64,000 nt of DNA from Ruminococcus sp. GTDB lineage: Bacteria; Bacillota; Clostridia; Oscillospirales; Ruminococcaceae. Under the pieces are notes generated by a model. It searched no databases and was not told the origin of the DNA. It saw only the letters and a list, made by a program, of their open reading frames with translations. Position numbers and translations under genes: made by a program. Each line of letters opens with the position of its first letter. Position 1 is the first letter of the stretch. Of this stretch, positions 1 to 9,134 are shown in pieces. The stretch spans positions 62,001 through 126,000 of the forward strand of contig JAFUXL010000003.1 of the NCBI GenBank assembly GCA_017470905.1, in the 5' to 3' direction.

Positions 1-935
1 GACTTTCCATAATGAATGAAACTGTCGGATATGTCGGAATTGCCGTAATGCATACGATTTTCAACGTTTTGAATACCCTCATGTTCCTGCCCTTCACCAA
101 ACAGCTTGTACAGCTTTCGCACATCGTTGTAAGGGATAAAAAATCCGATGAAACAGAGGAAACAGAGGGCTTTAAGGTTTCGGGTCTCGACCCCCGTTTC
201 CTGAAAACTCCTGCCGTTGCGGTTGAGGTTTGCAGAAATGCCACGATAGATATGGTAAACATCACAAGAGATGCAATCACCGAAGCCCTCGGACTTCTTA
301 CGGGCGAATATGACGGGAAAACCGCAGAGGACGTTATCGGAAAAGAAGATATTATTGATATGTACGAAGACCAGATTAACGGCTATCTGATTAAAATATC
401 AAAGGCGAGCGTTACGGGTGCGGACAGCAGAAAGGTCTCAAAGATGATGCACTGTGTCGGAAATTTTGAGAGAATTTCAGACCATGCGGTAAATCTCATC
501 GAGTCGGCGCAGGAAATCCACGAAAAGGGCATAAGCTTTTCGCCCGAATGTATCAACGAAATATCCGTAATCAACGAGGCTATAAGCGAAAATATCGAAA
601 AGGCATTCAATGCCTATATCACCAACGACCTTGCACTTGCGCATAAGGTCGAGCCGCTTGAAGAGGTTGTGGATAATCTCAGCACGGAACTCAAAAACAG
701 ACATATAAGCCGTTTGCAGAACGGCGAATGCACCGTTGAGCTTGGATATATCTTTCAGGATATTCTCACGAACCTCGAACGTATTTCCGACCATTGTTCC
801 AATATTGCCGGAATACTCATAGAGACGGACGAAAAGACGAATATCCACGCATATCTCCACGATGTAAAGGAGAACGATGAAACATTCCGCAGGGAATATC
901 ACGAATATTCAACGCAGTACTTCGCAAAACTTTAA
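1..935 (+). CDS. Na/Pi cotransporter family protein, C-terminal part with PhoU domain (5' end outside window)
   Basis: The reading frame is open to the first base of the window, so this is the C-terminal part of a longer protein. The first 45 or so residues (ETVGYVGIAVMHTIFNVLNT) look like the last membrane segment of an NptA-type sodium/phosphate cotransporter. The rest is a helical PhoU-like domain with two copies of an ERISDH motif (FERISDHAVNL and LERISDHCSNI), typical of PhoU metal-binding helices. NptA-PhoU fusions import phosphate or regulate phosphate-linked signalling at the membrane. A rho-independent terminator follows at 966-1003. The family call is firm; the exact substrate is inferred. 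Confidence 0.85.
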   Translation, partial: LSIMNETVGYVGIAVMHTIFNVLNTLMFLPFTKQLVQLSHIVVRDKKSDETEETEGFKVSGLDPRFLKTPAVAVEVCRNATIDMVNITRDAITEALGLLTGEYDGKTAEDVIGKEDIIDMYEDQINGYLIKISKASVTGADSRKVSKMMHCVGNFERISDHAVNLIESAQEIHEKGISFSPECINEISVINEAISENIEKAFNAYITNDLALAHKVEPLEEVVDNLSTELKNRHISRLQNGECTVELGYIFQDILTNLERISDHCSNIAGILIETDEKTNIHAYLHDVKENDETFRREYHEYSTQYFAKL

Positions 936-937
936 TA

Positions 938-957
938 TAATGCATAATTCATAATTA
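938..957. repeat. 20-bp AT-rich repeat, TAATGCATAATTCATAATTA
   Basis: This is one copy of a dispersed family; the reverse form is seen at 1023-1043, on the other side of the terminator and just downstream of the guaB stop. Further copies or near copies lie at 6723, 12226, 15138, 15726, 35891, 36092, 39696, 39847, 55135, 55388 and 59845. The sequence is nearly palindromic around GCATAATTCAT. Origin and function are unknown. Confidence 0.8.
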
Positions 958-965
958 AATAAAAT

Positions 966-1003
966 AATCCCGAAAGCGTTAAACTTTCGGGATTTATTTT
1001 TCT
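966..1003. terminator. Rho-independent terminator between converging genes
   Basis: An 11-bp stem (AATCCCGAAAG with CTTTCGGGATT, loop CGTTAAA) is followed by a T-rich run on the plus strand and preceded by an A-rich run, so it can stop transcription of the transporter gene and, from the other side, of guaB. Confidence 0.85.
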
Positions 1004-1039
1004 GTCATGCTGAAAGCATTACTAATTATGAATTATGAA

Positions 1040-2518
<1,479 letters not shown>

Positions 2519-2550
2519 TTAATCCTCCTTCTGAAAAGTTATTATCTTAT

Positions 2551-2579
2551 ATGATACTATTTTTTCGGACAAGTGTCAA
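2551..2579 (-). promoter_or_regulatory. SigA-type promoter of guaB
   Basis: On the minus strand, TTGACA (2574-2579) is separated by 17 bases from TATCAT (2551-2556), about 35 bases upstream of the guaB start. Confidence 0.8.
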
Positions 2580-2697
2580 TAGTTTGACCGCTAATTTTTA
2601 TATAGAAAAAATATGAAAAAAGCTGTTGATATTTGGCGAATTTAATAGAAACAAACGTTTTACTTTATATTTCATGCCGAAATCGTTGGGGAGTTGG

Positions 2698-3618
2698 TCA
2701 CTTGTTCCCCGTCTGACTGCGTGCATATATTTTCAGGACTTCCGATGCATCTGTGGAGCTTATCAGGAAATCATCGTCCATATCTGCGGCTATTCTCTGG
2801 AACGGCTGGAATTTTGAGGGGGATTTTGCCGATAGCCTTGAATATTCCGCAAGTATTGAAGAGGCATCGCCCGAGTCGATTATACTGTCGCCGTTTATGT
2901 CGCCCTTGATTATTTCATGGAAAGAGAGAGACTTTTCGGAGGCATAGCTTTCTGCGGCGGAATTTTTCTCTGCGTATACGGTAAAATCATCTCTGTATGC
3001 GATTGAATTTAATCTTGCATCATAGTATGCGCCGAGACAGCCGTCAGAAAGATTTGTGATATTTTTATGCAGTGCAATATCTTTCAGCGATGTACAGCCG
3101 AAAAAGGCTTTATCCCCTATATCAGTCACGGAAAATGGAATATCCGCACAGAGGAGCTTCGTGCATGAGGCAAAGCAGTTTTCGGGAATTTCTTTTATAC
3201 TGCCGTTTATTTTAATATTTTCAAGCCCCGTACAGCTCATGAAACAGCCCTTGCCTATTGAATTTACATTTTCGGGGATAACCATATCGCTTATCGCAAG
3301 ACAGCCCGAAAAGGCATAGTCCCCGATACTTTCAAGGCTTTCGGGGAGCGTTACGGATTTTATTTCGGTATTCTCAAAGAATGTGTATTTGTCAATTCCC
3401 GTTACCTTAAAGCCGTCAATTTCCGAGGGGATAACAATCTCTGTCATTTCGGATTTTATCTCCGTTATCACTGCGCCCGAATTTTCGTCAAGGTAATAAA
3501 CGGCGGAATAATCCCCCATATCCGCCGTATAGTACCTGTCCGCCGCATTTGCATTCATGGGGATAAGGAACGCAAGCGGAAAGATAAGTGCTGTGATTTT
3601 TATTATATGTTTTTTCAT
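2698..3618 (-). CDS. BspA-like leucine-rich-repeat secreted protein with C-terminal dockerin
   Basis: A signal peptide (MKKHIIKITALIFPLAFL, then a cut near NANA-AD) precedes about 200 residues of LRR_5/BspA-type repeats with the recurring pattern ITLPESLESIGDYAFSGC. The C-terminus, from about residue 240, is a type I dockerin: two Ca-binding loops, GDINGDSIIDSGDAS and ADMDDDFLISSTDAS. Dockerins bind cohesins on scaffoldins, so this protein is probably displayed on a cell-surface or cellulosome-like complex. It starts inside the end of the upstream amidohydrolase gene (ATGA overlap, 3615-3618), with AGGAGGG as ribosome binding site. No cohesin or scaffoldin gene is visible in the window. Confidence 0.9.
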   Translation of the reverse strand: MKKHIIKITALIFPLAFLIPMNANAADRYYTADMGDYSAVYYLDENSGAVITEIKSEMTEIVIPSEIDGFKVTGIDKYTFFENTEIKSVTLPESLESIGDYAFSGCLAISDMVIPENVNSIGKGCFMSCTGLENIKINGSIKEIPENCFASCTKLLCADIPFSVTDIGDKAFFGCTSLKDIALHKNITNLSDGCLGAYYDARLNSIAYRDDFTVYAEKNSAAESYASEKSLSFHEIIKGDINGDSIIDSGDASSILAEYSRLSAKSPSKFQPFQRIAADMDDDFLISSTDASEVLKIYARSQTGNK

Positions 3619-4787
3619 ATATTATCCCTCCTGCAAATACCGCCGTTTATCATTACAAGGCAAGGCTCCGACATGAGGTCAAGGGGGTCTTGTCCCTTTG
3701 GATATAACTGAATATCGGCATCCTTTCCGACTGTGAGAGAGCCGTGAATTTCTTCCGTGCCGAGGATTTCTGCGGCACTGAGCGTTATTGATTTAAGAGC
3801 CTCATAGCGGTCAAGACCGCCCTTTACAGCCGCCTGTGCCGAAAGCGGAAGATACTGTATCGGGATAACGGTATGGTCGGTGCAAATTGAGATTTTAACG
3901 CCGTTTCTGCTGCATACGGCAGCGTTTTCGAGTTCAAGCCCACGCATTTCGGGCTTGCACCTGTCGCATATCAAAGGACCGCATATTACGGGGATTTCCT
4001 CCTCTGCGATAATATCGGCTATTTTATGGGCTTCCGTGCCGTGGATTATAACCGTATCGAGCGAAAATTCTTTTGCAAGTCTCATAGCCGTGCATATGTC
4101 GTCCGCACGGTGACAGTGGAAAAATGCCTTCTGTCTGCGGTCGAGCAGCTTCATTAAAGCCTCGCATTTTATATCATATTCGGGCGGGTCGCAGTCCTCA
4201 TCGTCTGCATAGTAGCTGTTCATATCGTGGAAATATCTTCTTGCCTTATACAGTCCCTCACGGATAATTGCGGCGGTTGCCATGCGTGTAACGGGGGCTT
4301 CGGACTTGTCATTGTATACACGCTTCGGATTTTCGCCCAGGGCGAATTTTATTCCGCAGTTTTTTATCAGCATATCGTCAACACGTCTGCCGACAGTTTT
4401 AATGACACAGATTTCGCCGCCGCAGGGGTTTGCACTTCCGGGGCATACTGCGGCGGCAGAAATTCCCCTCATGCGTGCCTCCTCAAAGCACCTGTCAAAA
4501 GGATTTATGCCGTCTATTGCCCTCATCTGGGGGGTGAAAGGGTCGGTGGACTCGTTGCAGTCATCGCCCTCAAAGTCAAGACCGTCCTCGATTATGCCGA
4601 GGTGGGTGTGTGCGTCTATGAAACATGGCAGGAGCATTCCACCCTTTGCGTCAATGCTGTCATTCGTGATATTTTCGGGCATACCCTCTCCGAGGGCTTT
4701 AATTTTATTGTTATCGGTTTCGAGCCAGCCGTTTTTTATTATGCCCTTTTCGTCCATTGTATAAATTTCGGCGTTATAAATCAGCAT
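3615..4787 (-). CDS. Amidohydrolase family protein (imidazolonepropionase-like)
   Basis: A metal-dependent hydrolase of the amidohydrolase superfamily, 390 residues from the chosen ATG. The first metal-binding motif is DAHTHLG near residue 55; later histidines appear in FFHCHRADD and VIIHGTE, and the C-terminal composite domain has GSLTVGKDADI. The substrate cannot be read from sequence. The start MLIYNAEIYTM at 4787 is preferred over an upstream in-frame codon because GGAG lies five bases before it and it then follows aroK by 13 bases without overlap. It sits between aroK and the dockerin-LRR gene, apparently in one transcript. Confidence 0.85.
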   Translation of the reverse strand: MLIYNAEIYTMDEKGIIKNGWLETDNNKIKALGEGMPENITNDSIDAKGGMLLPCFIDAHTHLGIIEDGLDFEGDDCNESTDPFTPQMRAIDGINPFDRCFEEARMRGISAAAVCPGSANPCGGEICVIKTVGRRVDDMLIKNCGIKFALGENPKRVYNDKSEAPVTRMATAAIIREGLYKARRYFHDMNSYYADDEDCDPPEYDIKCEALMKLLDRRQKAFFHCHRADDICTAMRLAKEFSLDTVIIHGTEAHKIADIIAEEEIPVICGPLICDRCKPEMRGLELENAAVCSRNGVKISICTDHTVIPIQYLPLSAQAAVKGGLDRYEALKSITLSAAEILGTEEIHGSLTVGKDADIQLYPKGQDPLDLMSEPCLVMINGGICRRDNI

Positions 4788-4800
4788 ATAATCTCCAATC

Positions 4801-5301
4801 CTATTTATAATTTTTAAGCGATGATACAATCATATCCGAGACTTCAACGGGGCTTCCCGTGCTTTCGATATGAATTGTCGAATGTTTAAGGTAAATTTCT
4901 CTCCTGAGATTAAATCTTTCGAGGAGTTCTTCTCTTGACGAGGCTGCGGCGATAGGTCTGTTGCTGTCTCCGCAAATTCTCTCGTAGCAGGTATCGAAAT
5001 CCACGTCTATGAATACAACCGCACCGGCATCGGCGGCAAGGTGTGCGCTTTCGGGGTTGAGCATTGCGCCGCCGCCGCAGGCGATAACGGCAGTTTTTCC
5101 GCAGACGGATTTAATAACATCAGCCTCAGCCGCACGAAAATATGGTTCGCCCTTTTGTGCGAAAATTTCGGGTATGGTCATATTTTCCCTTTCGACGATA
5201 AGTTCATCGGTATCGAAAAAGCCGCAGCCGAGCTTTTTAGCCGCAAGCCTACCGACAGTTGATTTTCCGCAGCCCATAAAGCCGCATAAGAATACAGTCA
5301 T
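4801..5301 (-). CDS. aroK: Shikimate kinase
   Basis: Phosphorylates shikimate at O3 with ATP in the aromatic amino-acid pathway; aroE, the preceding step, is encoded 3 kb upstream on the same strand. The Walker A motif GFMGCGKST is at residues 7-15, with the DTDELI substrate-binding segment, a VIACGGGA loop and an R-N/R-P lid (GDSNRPIA). At 166 residues it is a normal single-domain enzyme. The start at 5301 is chosen because GGAG is nine bases upstream; an ATG three codons earlier touches the GGAG and is unlikely to be used. Confidence 0.93.
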   Translation of the reverse strand: MTVFLCGFMGCGKSTVGRLAAKKLGCGFFDTDELIVERENMTIPEIFAQKGEPYFRAAEADVIKSVCGKTAVIACGGGAMLNPESAHLAADAGAVVFIDVDFDTCYERICGDSNRPIAAASSREELLERFNLRREIYLKHSTIHIESTGSPVEVSDMIVSSLKNYK

Positions 5302-5318
5302 AATTAACATCTCCGGTA

Positions 5319-5827
5319 CTATATATTATTTTTATATTTGGTAAGAATATCAAAAATTTCAAGCTGTCCCTTTTCGTCTGCATATTCAATAAATTTGTCA
5401 ATGTTGCGTTTTGTTAGGAACTTTTTATTATCCGAAACTTTTTCGGCAAATTCGATATTTCCGTTGTCAACAGCGAATTTAAAAATCTTCGTGAAATTTT
5501 TTTGAAATAAGCATCAAACGCTTCACTTGAATAATCTGCACAATACATATCGCATAAAACGATGTATTTTGCGGAAAGAACTATTTTTACGGAAAAATCA
5601 TCTTTTAATATCATATCAAGAACATTGTCAATATAGACACCTGATTTTGAGATTTTTATCAATTTCCTTGCAGTTTAGTTTTGTATTTCTGAAGATTAAT
5701 GTTTTAAGGCTGCACAAATGAAAAGCCTCATGTCCAATGCTTGTAACGCTGTGGGAATAACAACATCAGTAACCCCCTGCTCCTCCGTGTATTTTTTTAG
5801 TACACCGTTTTCAATGATAAAACCCAT
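5319..5827 (-). pseudogene. Decayed BspA-like LRR protein gene
   Basis: Reading in three frames recovers one protein related to the two intact LRR proteins at 6781-7401 and 7504-8301. The N-terminus from the ATG at 5827 (GAGG five bases upstream) reads MGFIIENGVLKKYTEEQG then VVIPTALQAL. It shifts frame near AALKTLIFRN, and a middle frame gives DNVLDMILKDDFSVKIVLSA. A third frame ends KFLTKRNIDKFIEYADEKG and LEIFDILTKY, matching the EYADEK-EIFDMLTEY ending of the paralogues. At least two frameshifts and a loss of most LRR units indicate a pseudogene. The 82-residue open frame inside it (5414-5662) is a remnant, not a gene. Confidence 0.8.
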
Positions 5828-5830
5828 AAT

Positions 5831-5932
5831 TTCCTCTATTTAAAATCGTCAATTTTCGCCTTTTGATGCTTGACTATTCACTCACTTCATTACATTATGT
5901 TCGTTCATACGTCAAGAGCGAAAATTTCCTCT
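5831..5932. repeat. About 100-bp imperfect hairpin repeat, copy A
   Basis: This copy is nearly identical over about 100 bases to 6617-6719, with a more diverged relative at 6549-6623. The arms GTCAATTTTCGCC and GGCGAAAATT-like sequence, plus CTTGAC and GTCAAG, enclose a loop rich in TTCACTCACTTCATTAC. It lies directly upstream of the decayed LRR gene. Confidence 0.8.
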
Positions 5933-5949
5933 GTATATAATATTTTATT

Positions 5950-5986
5950 TTAACAAAAACACTGTCCGGAAATTTTCCGAACAGTG
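5950..5986 (-). terminator. Rho-independent terminator of the 119-residue protein gene
   Basis: On the minus strand CACTGTTCGGAA and TTCCGGACAGTG form a 12-bp stem (one G-T pair) followed by TTTTTGTT. Confidence 0.8.
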
Positions 5987-6012
5987 CATTTCGGTTATTA
6001 CAGAAAACTCAG

Positions 6013-6372
6013 TTATTTTTTAGTTACCTTGTCAACAGTTTCCTTTACCTTGTTCTTAGCATCTTCAACAACGTCTTTTTTGCCGTGTGACTGGCTCTTG
6101 AGAGCGAGAGCATTGCCGTCAACGGTCACTTTGCATTCGCTGTCGCCGAGCTTGATTTTCTGGAGGGAAGCCTTGACGGTTTCGCCCGTTGCGAGCTTGC
6201 ATTCAAGAGTGCCGAGACCCGTAACAGCCTTTACTCCCTTAGTTTCAGCCTTAACTTCGCCGTTTACCTTGAGGACGATAGAAGCCTTGAGTTCGGAATT
6301 CTCCACGGTGATTGAAGTACCGTTGTAGTCAAATTCGTAAACATCATTGGTATCGAGATTAATAGCAGACAT
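6013..6372 (-). CDS. Hypothetical protein, 119 residues
   Basis: I do not recognise the family. No signal peptide or membrane segment is visible. Residues 1-90 look like a beta-rich domain (YEFDYNGTSITVE, ASIVLKVNGEVKAET, CKVTVDGNALALK). Residues 95-119 form a lysine/glutamate-rich amphipathic tail (DVVEDAKNKVKETVDKVTKK). It is a one-gene unit with a consensus promoter at 6451-6479, AAAGGAG eight bases before the ATG, and its own terminator, which suggests good expression. The tail resembles coiled or apolipoprotein-like helices, but I infer no function from this. Confidence 0.75.
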   Translation of the reverse strand: MSAINLDTNDVYEFDYNGTSITVENSELKASIVLKVNGEVKAETKGVKAVTGLGTLECKLATGETVKASLQKIKLGDSECKVTVDGNALALKSQSHGKKDVVEDAKNKVKETVDKVTKK

Positions 6373-6450
6373 TTTTCTTACTCCTTTTGATTTAAATATT
6401 CGGCATCGGCATTTCGGAAATAAAGCACAAAAACACCAACGTCTTTTAGT

Positions 6451-6479
6451 ATTATACCATAAAATTTCACAAAAGTCAA
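6451..6479 (-). promoter_or_regulatory. SigA-type promoter of the 119-residue protein gene
   Basis: Minus strand: TTGACT (6474-6479), a 17-base spacer and TATAAT (6451-6456). Confidence 0.85.
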
Positions 6480-6548
6480 TATATATTCCGATATTTTCGG
6501 GATTTTTTATATTTTGTTATGAACGGGTAACGCCGTACTTAAAATCAA

Positions 6549-6719
6549 TTTAAAATCGTCAAATTACGCCTTTTAAACCTTGTCATTTCGTTCACTCTCA
6601 TGACAAGGGCGTAATTTTCCTCTTATTTAAAATCGTCAATTTTCGCCCTTTGGTGCTTGACTATTCACTCACTTCATTACATTACGTTCGTTCATACGTC
6701 AAGGGCGAAAATTTCCTCT
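6549..6719. repeat. Two adjacent hairpin repeats (copies B and C)
   Basis: Positions 6549-6623 hold a diverged copy (arms GTCAAATTACGCC and GGGCGTAATTTT, plus CCTTGTCAT and ATGACAAGG, with loop TTCGTTCACTC). Positions 6617-6719 hold a copy about 95% identical to 5831-5932. A 20-bp AT-rich repeat follows at 6723-6743. Together with the promoter at 6451-6479 these fill the 408-base gap 6373-6780; no gene is seen there. Confidence 0.8.
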
Positions 6720-6780
6720 TGATAATTATGAATTATGCATTGATAATAATTCTGAATTAATACGGCTCTGCCATTTTGTG

Positions 6781-7401
6781 TTACTTGTTCTTTAAATTTT
6801 CCTGATACTCTGTCAGCATATCGAAAATCTCAAAGTTTTGTTTTTCGTCCGCATAGCTTATATATCTGCCGATATTTCTTGATGTGAAGAATTTCCCTGT
6901 TTCGAGGAGCTTTCCTGTTATATTGATTTTTTCTTCGTCGCTCATGGTATATTTATCTGCATCCATGATGAACTTAAAAATTTTCATAAGATTTTTCTTG
7001 ATATAAGCCTCCGTCAAGGGGTCTTTTTCATTGAAATAAATCTGAAAGATTATGGGATATTTCACATCATGGGATAATTTTACCGAATAGTCCTTGTTTG
7101 CAATCATTTCGATAATATCACGCACATAGAAGTACGTATCACCGTATGAATTGAAAACAACACCCCTGTAAGATATTTTTGATATAGTTGCACCACGGGG
7201 GGAAACGTATTTGCTAAGAAAAGCAGACTGGTCAATTCTTTTAAGACTGTCGGGGAGGATAATTGATTTTATCCTGTAATCATAAAAGGCATGACCGCAT
7301 ATGTATTCCACGCCGTCAGGAACGGTTACTTCGGGGACATCTTCCCCGTGGTATTTGACTAAGGTTTTGTATTCTGTTATTTCAAAGTCAGGCAATTTCA
7401 T
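6781..7401 (-). CDS. BspA-like leucine-rich-repeat protein (no signal peptide)
   Basis: 206 residues from the ATG at 7401, chosen because AGGAGG lies seven bases upstream; an upstream in-frame codon has no such site. The N-terminus carries LRR_5-type units (VTVPDGVEYICGHAFYDY, SIILPDSLKRIDQSAF). The C-terminal 90 residues are a helical domain shared with the neighbouring protein and the pseudogene, ending IGRYISYADEKQNFEIFDMLTEY. The C-terminal part resembles degenerate ankyrin-like repeats. No secretion signal is seen, so it is probably cytoplasmic. Function unknown; paralogue of the 7504-8301 gene. Confidence 0.8.
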   Translation of the reverse strand: MKLPDFEITEYKTLVKYHGEDVPEVTVPDGVEYICGHAFYDYRIKSIILPDSLKRIDQSAFLSKYVSPRGATISKISYRGVVFNSYGDTYFYVRDIIEMIANKDYSVKLSHDVKYPIIFQIYFNEKDPLTEAYIKKNLMKIFKFIMDADKYTMSDEEKINITGKLLETGKFFTSRNIGRYISYADEKQNFEIFDMLTEYQENLKNK

Positions 7402-7420
7402 GTTATATCCTCCTTTTGAA

Positions 7421-7491
7421 TGGGGGAACGCCGTTGCTTTATACCTTGTGCTTTCGTTCACTTACAGCACAAGACAACGGCTTATCCCCCA
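7421..7491. repeat. Long imperfect hairpin between two LRR genes
   Basis: TGGGGGAACGCCGTTG pairs with CAACGGCTTATCCCCCA, and CTTGTGC with GCACAAG, around a TTTCGTTCACTTACA loop. The layout and loop match the hairpin inside the fab operon at 12264-12351. Confidence 0.85.
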
Positions 7492-7503
7492 AGCTCTCTT
7501 TAC

Positions 7504-8301
7504 TTAAAAATTTTCTTTGTATTCTGTCAGCATATCGAAAATCTCAAAATTTTCCCTTTCGTCCGCATAGCTGATATATTTCCCGATATTCCTTGAATTA
7601 ACAAAGCCTGAATCAATTAATGATTTAATCAGTTCCGTATCATTGTTTTCAATGAAAAACTTCATGAATTTAACAAGATTTTTCCTGATATATTCCTCTG
7701 TGTTTTTATTCAAATCATCTCTTGCGAACCATTTGCAAAGAAACATTTTGACGATTGCCTGATACTTGATATTATACGGCAGTTTCAGCGAAAAATCAGA
7801 ACAGCCTATAAGATTGTAAATATCAATGAGAAAATTATTTTTAACGAAATTGCCGTTAAATTCAAGCCTGAAATTCAGCTTTAATTTTTTATGGTTTTCG
7901 GGATTGACAAAAATAAACTCTTCCAGATTGAAGCAGAACGAAAAAGAGGCTACATTCGCCGCAGCATTCAGCGGCAGAGTGACACTTGTCCTTGTATCGG
8001 GGACTTTAACCAAATCAATCCTGTTGTATCTTGTATTTCTCTTATACAGTATCCCGTCAGCATCAAAATATATTTTATTTTTCTTATCGACCTCTATGTA
8101 TTCGAGGCACGGACAGTCCAGAAAAGAAATATTATTTATATCCTCAACGCCTGCGGGGATAAATATTTTCCTGAGATACTGACAGTTAAATACTGCACCG
8201 TAATTTATTGAAGTTATGCCGTCGGGGATTATCAATTCTTCGTTATTGTTTTCGTCATCATAGCAGGAAGTGAGGACATTGCCCTTTACATATATTTTCA
8301 T
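7504..8301 (-). CDS. BspA-like leucine-rich-repeat protein (no signal peptide)
   Basis: 265 residues. The N-terminal half has LRR_5-like units (LIIPDGITSINYGAVFNC, KIFIPAGVEDINNISFLDC) and an EVDKKNKIYFDADGILY segment typical of BspA-like proteins. The C-terminal domain ends NIGKYISYADERENFEIFDMLTEY, as in its paralogue at 6781-7401. The ATG overlaps the aroE stop (ATGA, 8298-8301) and has no clear ribosome binding site, so translation is probably coupled to aroE. No signal peptide. Function unknown. Confidence 0.8.
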   Translation of the reverse strand: MKIYVKGNVLTSCYDDENNNEELIIPDGITSINYGAVFNCQYLRKIFIPAGVEDINNISFLDCPCLEYIEVDKKNKIYFDADGILYKRNTRYNRIDLVKVPDTRTSVTLPLNAAANVASFSFCFNLEEFIFVNPENHKKLKLNFRLEFNGNFVKNNFLIDIYNLIGCSDFSLKLPYNIKYQAIVKMFLCKWFARDDLNKNTEEYIRKNLVKFMKFFIENNDTELIKSLIDSGFVNSRNIGKYISYADERENFEIFDMLTEYKENF

Positions 8302-9134
8302 GAGTTCATGCTGTCAACAGCTTTTTCGACATCTTTTATTATTTCTGAAATATCTTCGGGGTTAAATTCTCCGCCGTACCATATCTCATGAGCCTTTACA
8401 GCCTGATATACGAGCATAGCCGCACCGCCCACGGCAGTTTTTCCCATAGCCCTTGCCTTTTTCATCAGAAGTGTTTCCGTGGGGTTGTATATCACATCGA
8501 ACACGCTTGCGCAGTTGTGAATTACATCATCTGGAACGGCGCAGTTATCCGTTTTCGGGAACATTCCCACGGGGGTTGCATTTATCAGCAAATCGTAATT
8601 TCCGCTGATTTCGTTTATAAGGCATATCTTTACTGATGCATTGGAGCATTTCGAGAGGATTTCAGCCATGAGGAGCTGAGCATTCTTAATATCCTGCTCA
8701 ATTACGGCAAGCGTAATATCTGCACCGTGCAGAGCCGTTTCAATCGCAATCATTCGACCCACACCGCCGCAGCCGAGGATTAAAACATTTCCGCCTATCG
8801 GGAGATTTTCCGCAGAGCGCAGAAAGCCGTCACAGTCCGTATTATAGCCGATAAACTTCCCGTCTGAATTATGTATGCAGTTTACGGAATTATATCTCTG
8901 CGCACTTTCGGCAAGACTGTCCGTAAAAGGAATAATTGCGGTTTTGTGCGGAATGGTTATGTTGAAACCTCGAAGCTGTTTCAGGTTTTCAACATCTGTT
9001 GAAAGATTTTCGGGTGCAATGTCGATTAATTCATAGGAGCAGTCCGTCATGCCGCTTAACTCAAATAATTTTTCGTGTATAAACGGCGACATGGAATGTC
9101 CGAGGGGGTGTCCGACAAGTCCGAATTTATTCAT
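8298..9134 (-). CDS. aroE: Shikimate dehydrogenase
   Basis: Reduces 3-dehydroshikimate to shikimate with NADPH, the step before AroK. 278 residues from the ATG at 9134. The N-terminal substrate domain has GLVGHPLGHSMSPFIHEKLF, then FNITIPHK with the catalytic Lys and NCIHNSDG. The Rossmann domain has NVLILGCGGVGRMIAIE, and the C-terminus has GAAMLVYQAVKAHEIWYG. The start is chosen from AAGGAG nine bases upstream, which lies in the end of fabD (8-bp overlap). A longer in-frame extension upstream is within fabD and is rejected. Confidence 0.95.
   Translation of the reverse strand: MNKFGLVGHPLGHSMSPFIHEKLFELSGMTDCSYELIDIAPENLSTDVENLKQLRGFNITIPHKTAIIPFTDSLAESAQRYNSVNCIHNSDGKFIGYNTDCDGFLRSAENLPIGGNVLILGCGGVGRMIAIETALHGADITLAVIEQDIKNAQLLMAEILSKCSNASVKICLINEISGNYDLLINATPVGMFPKTDNCAVPDDVIHNCASVFDVIYNPTETLLMKKARAMGKTAVGGAAMLVYQAVKAHEIWYGGEFNPEDISEIIKDVEKAVDSMNS

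Noticed and set aside
5414-5662. An 82-codon gene
   Set aside because: Better explained as the middle frame of a decayed LRR gene; matching sequence continues in other frames on both sides.
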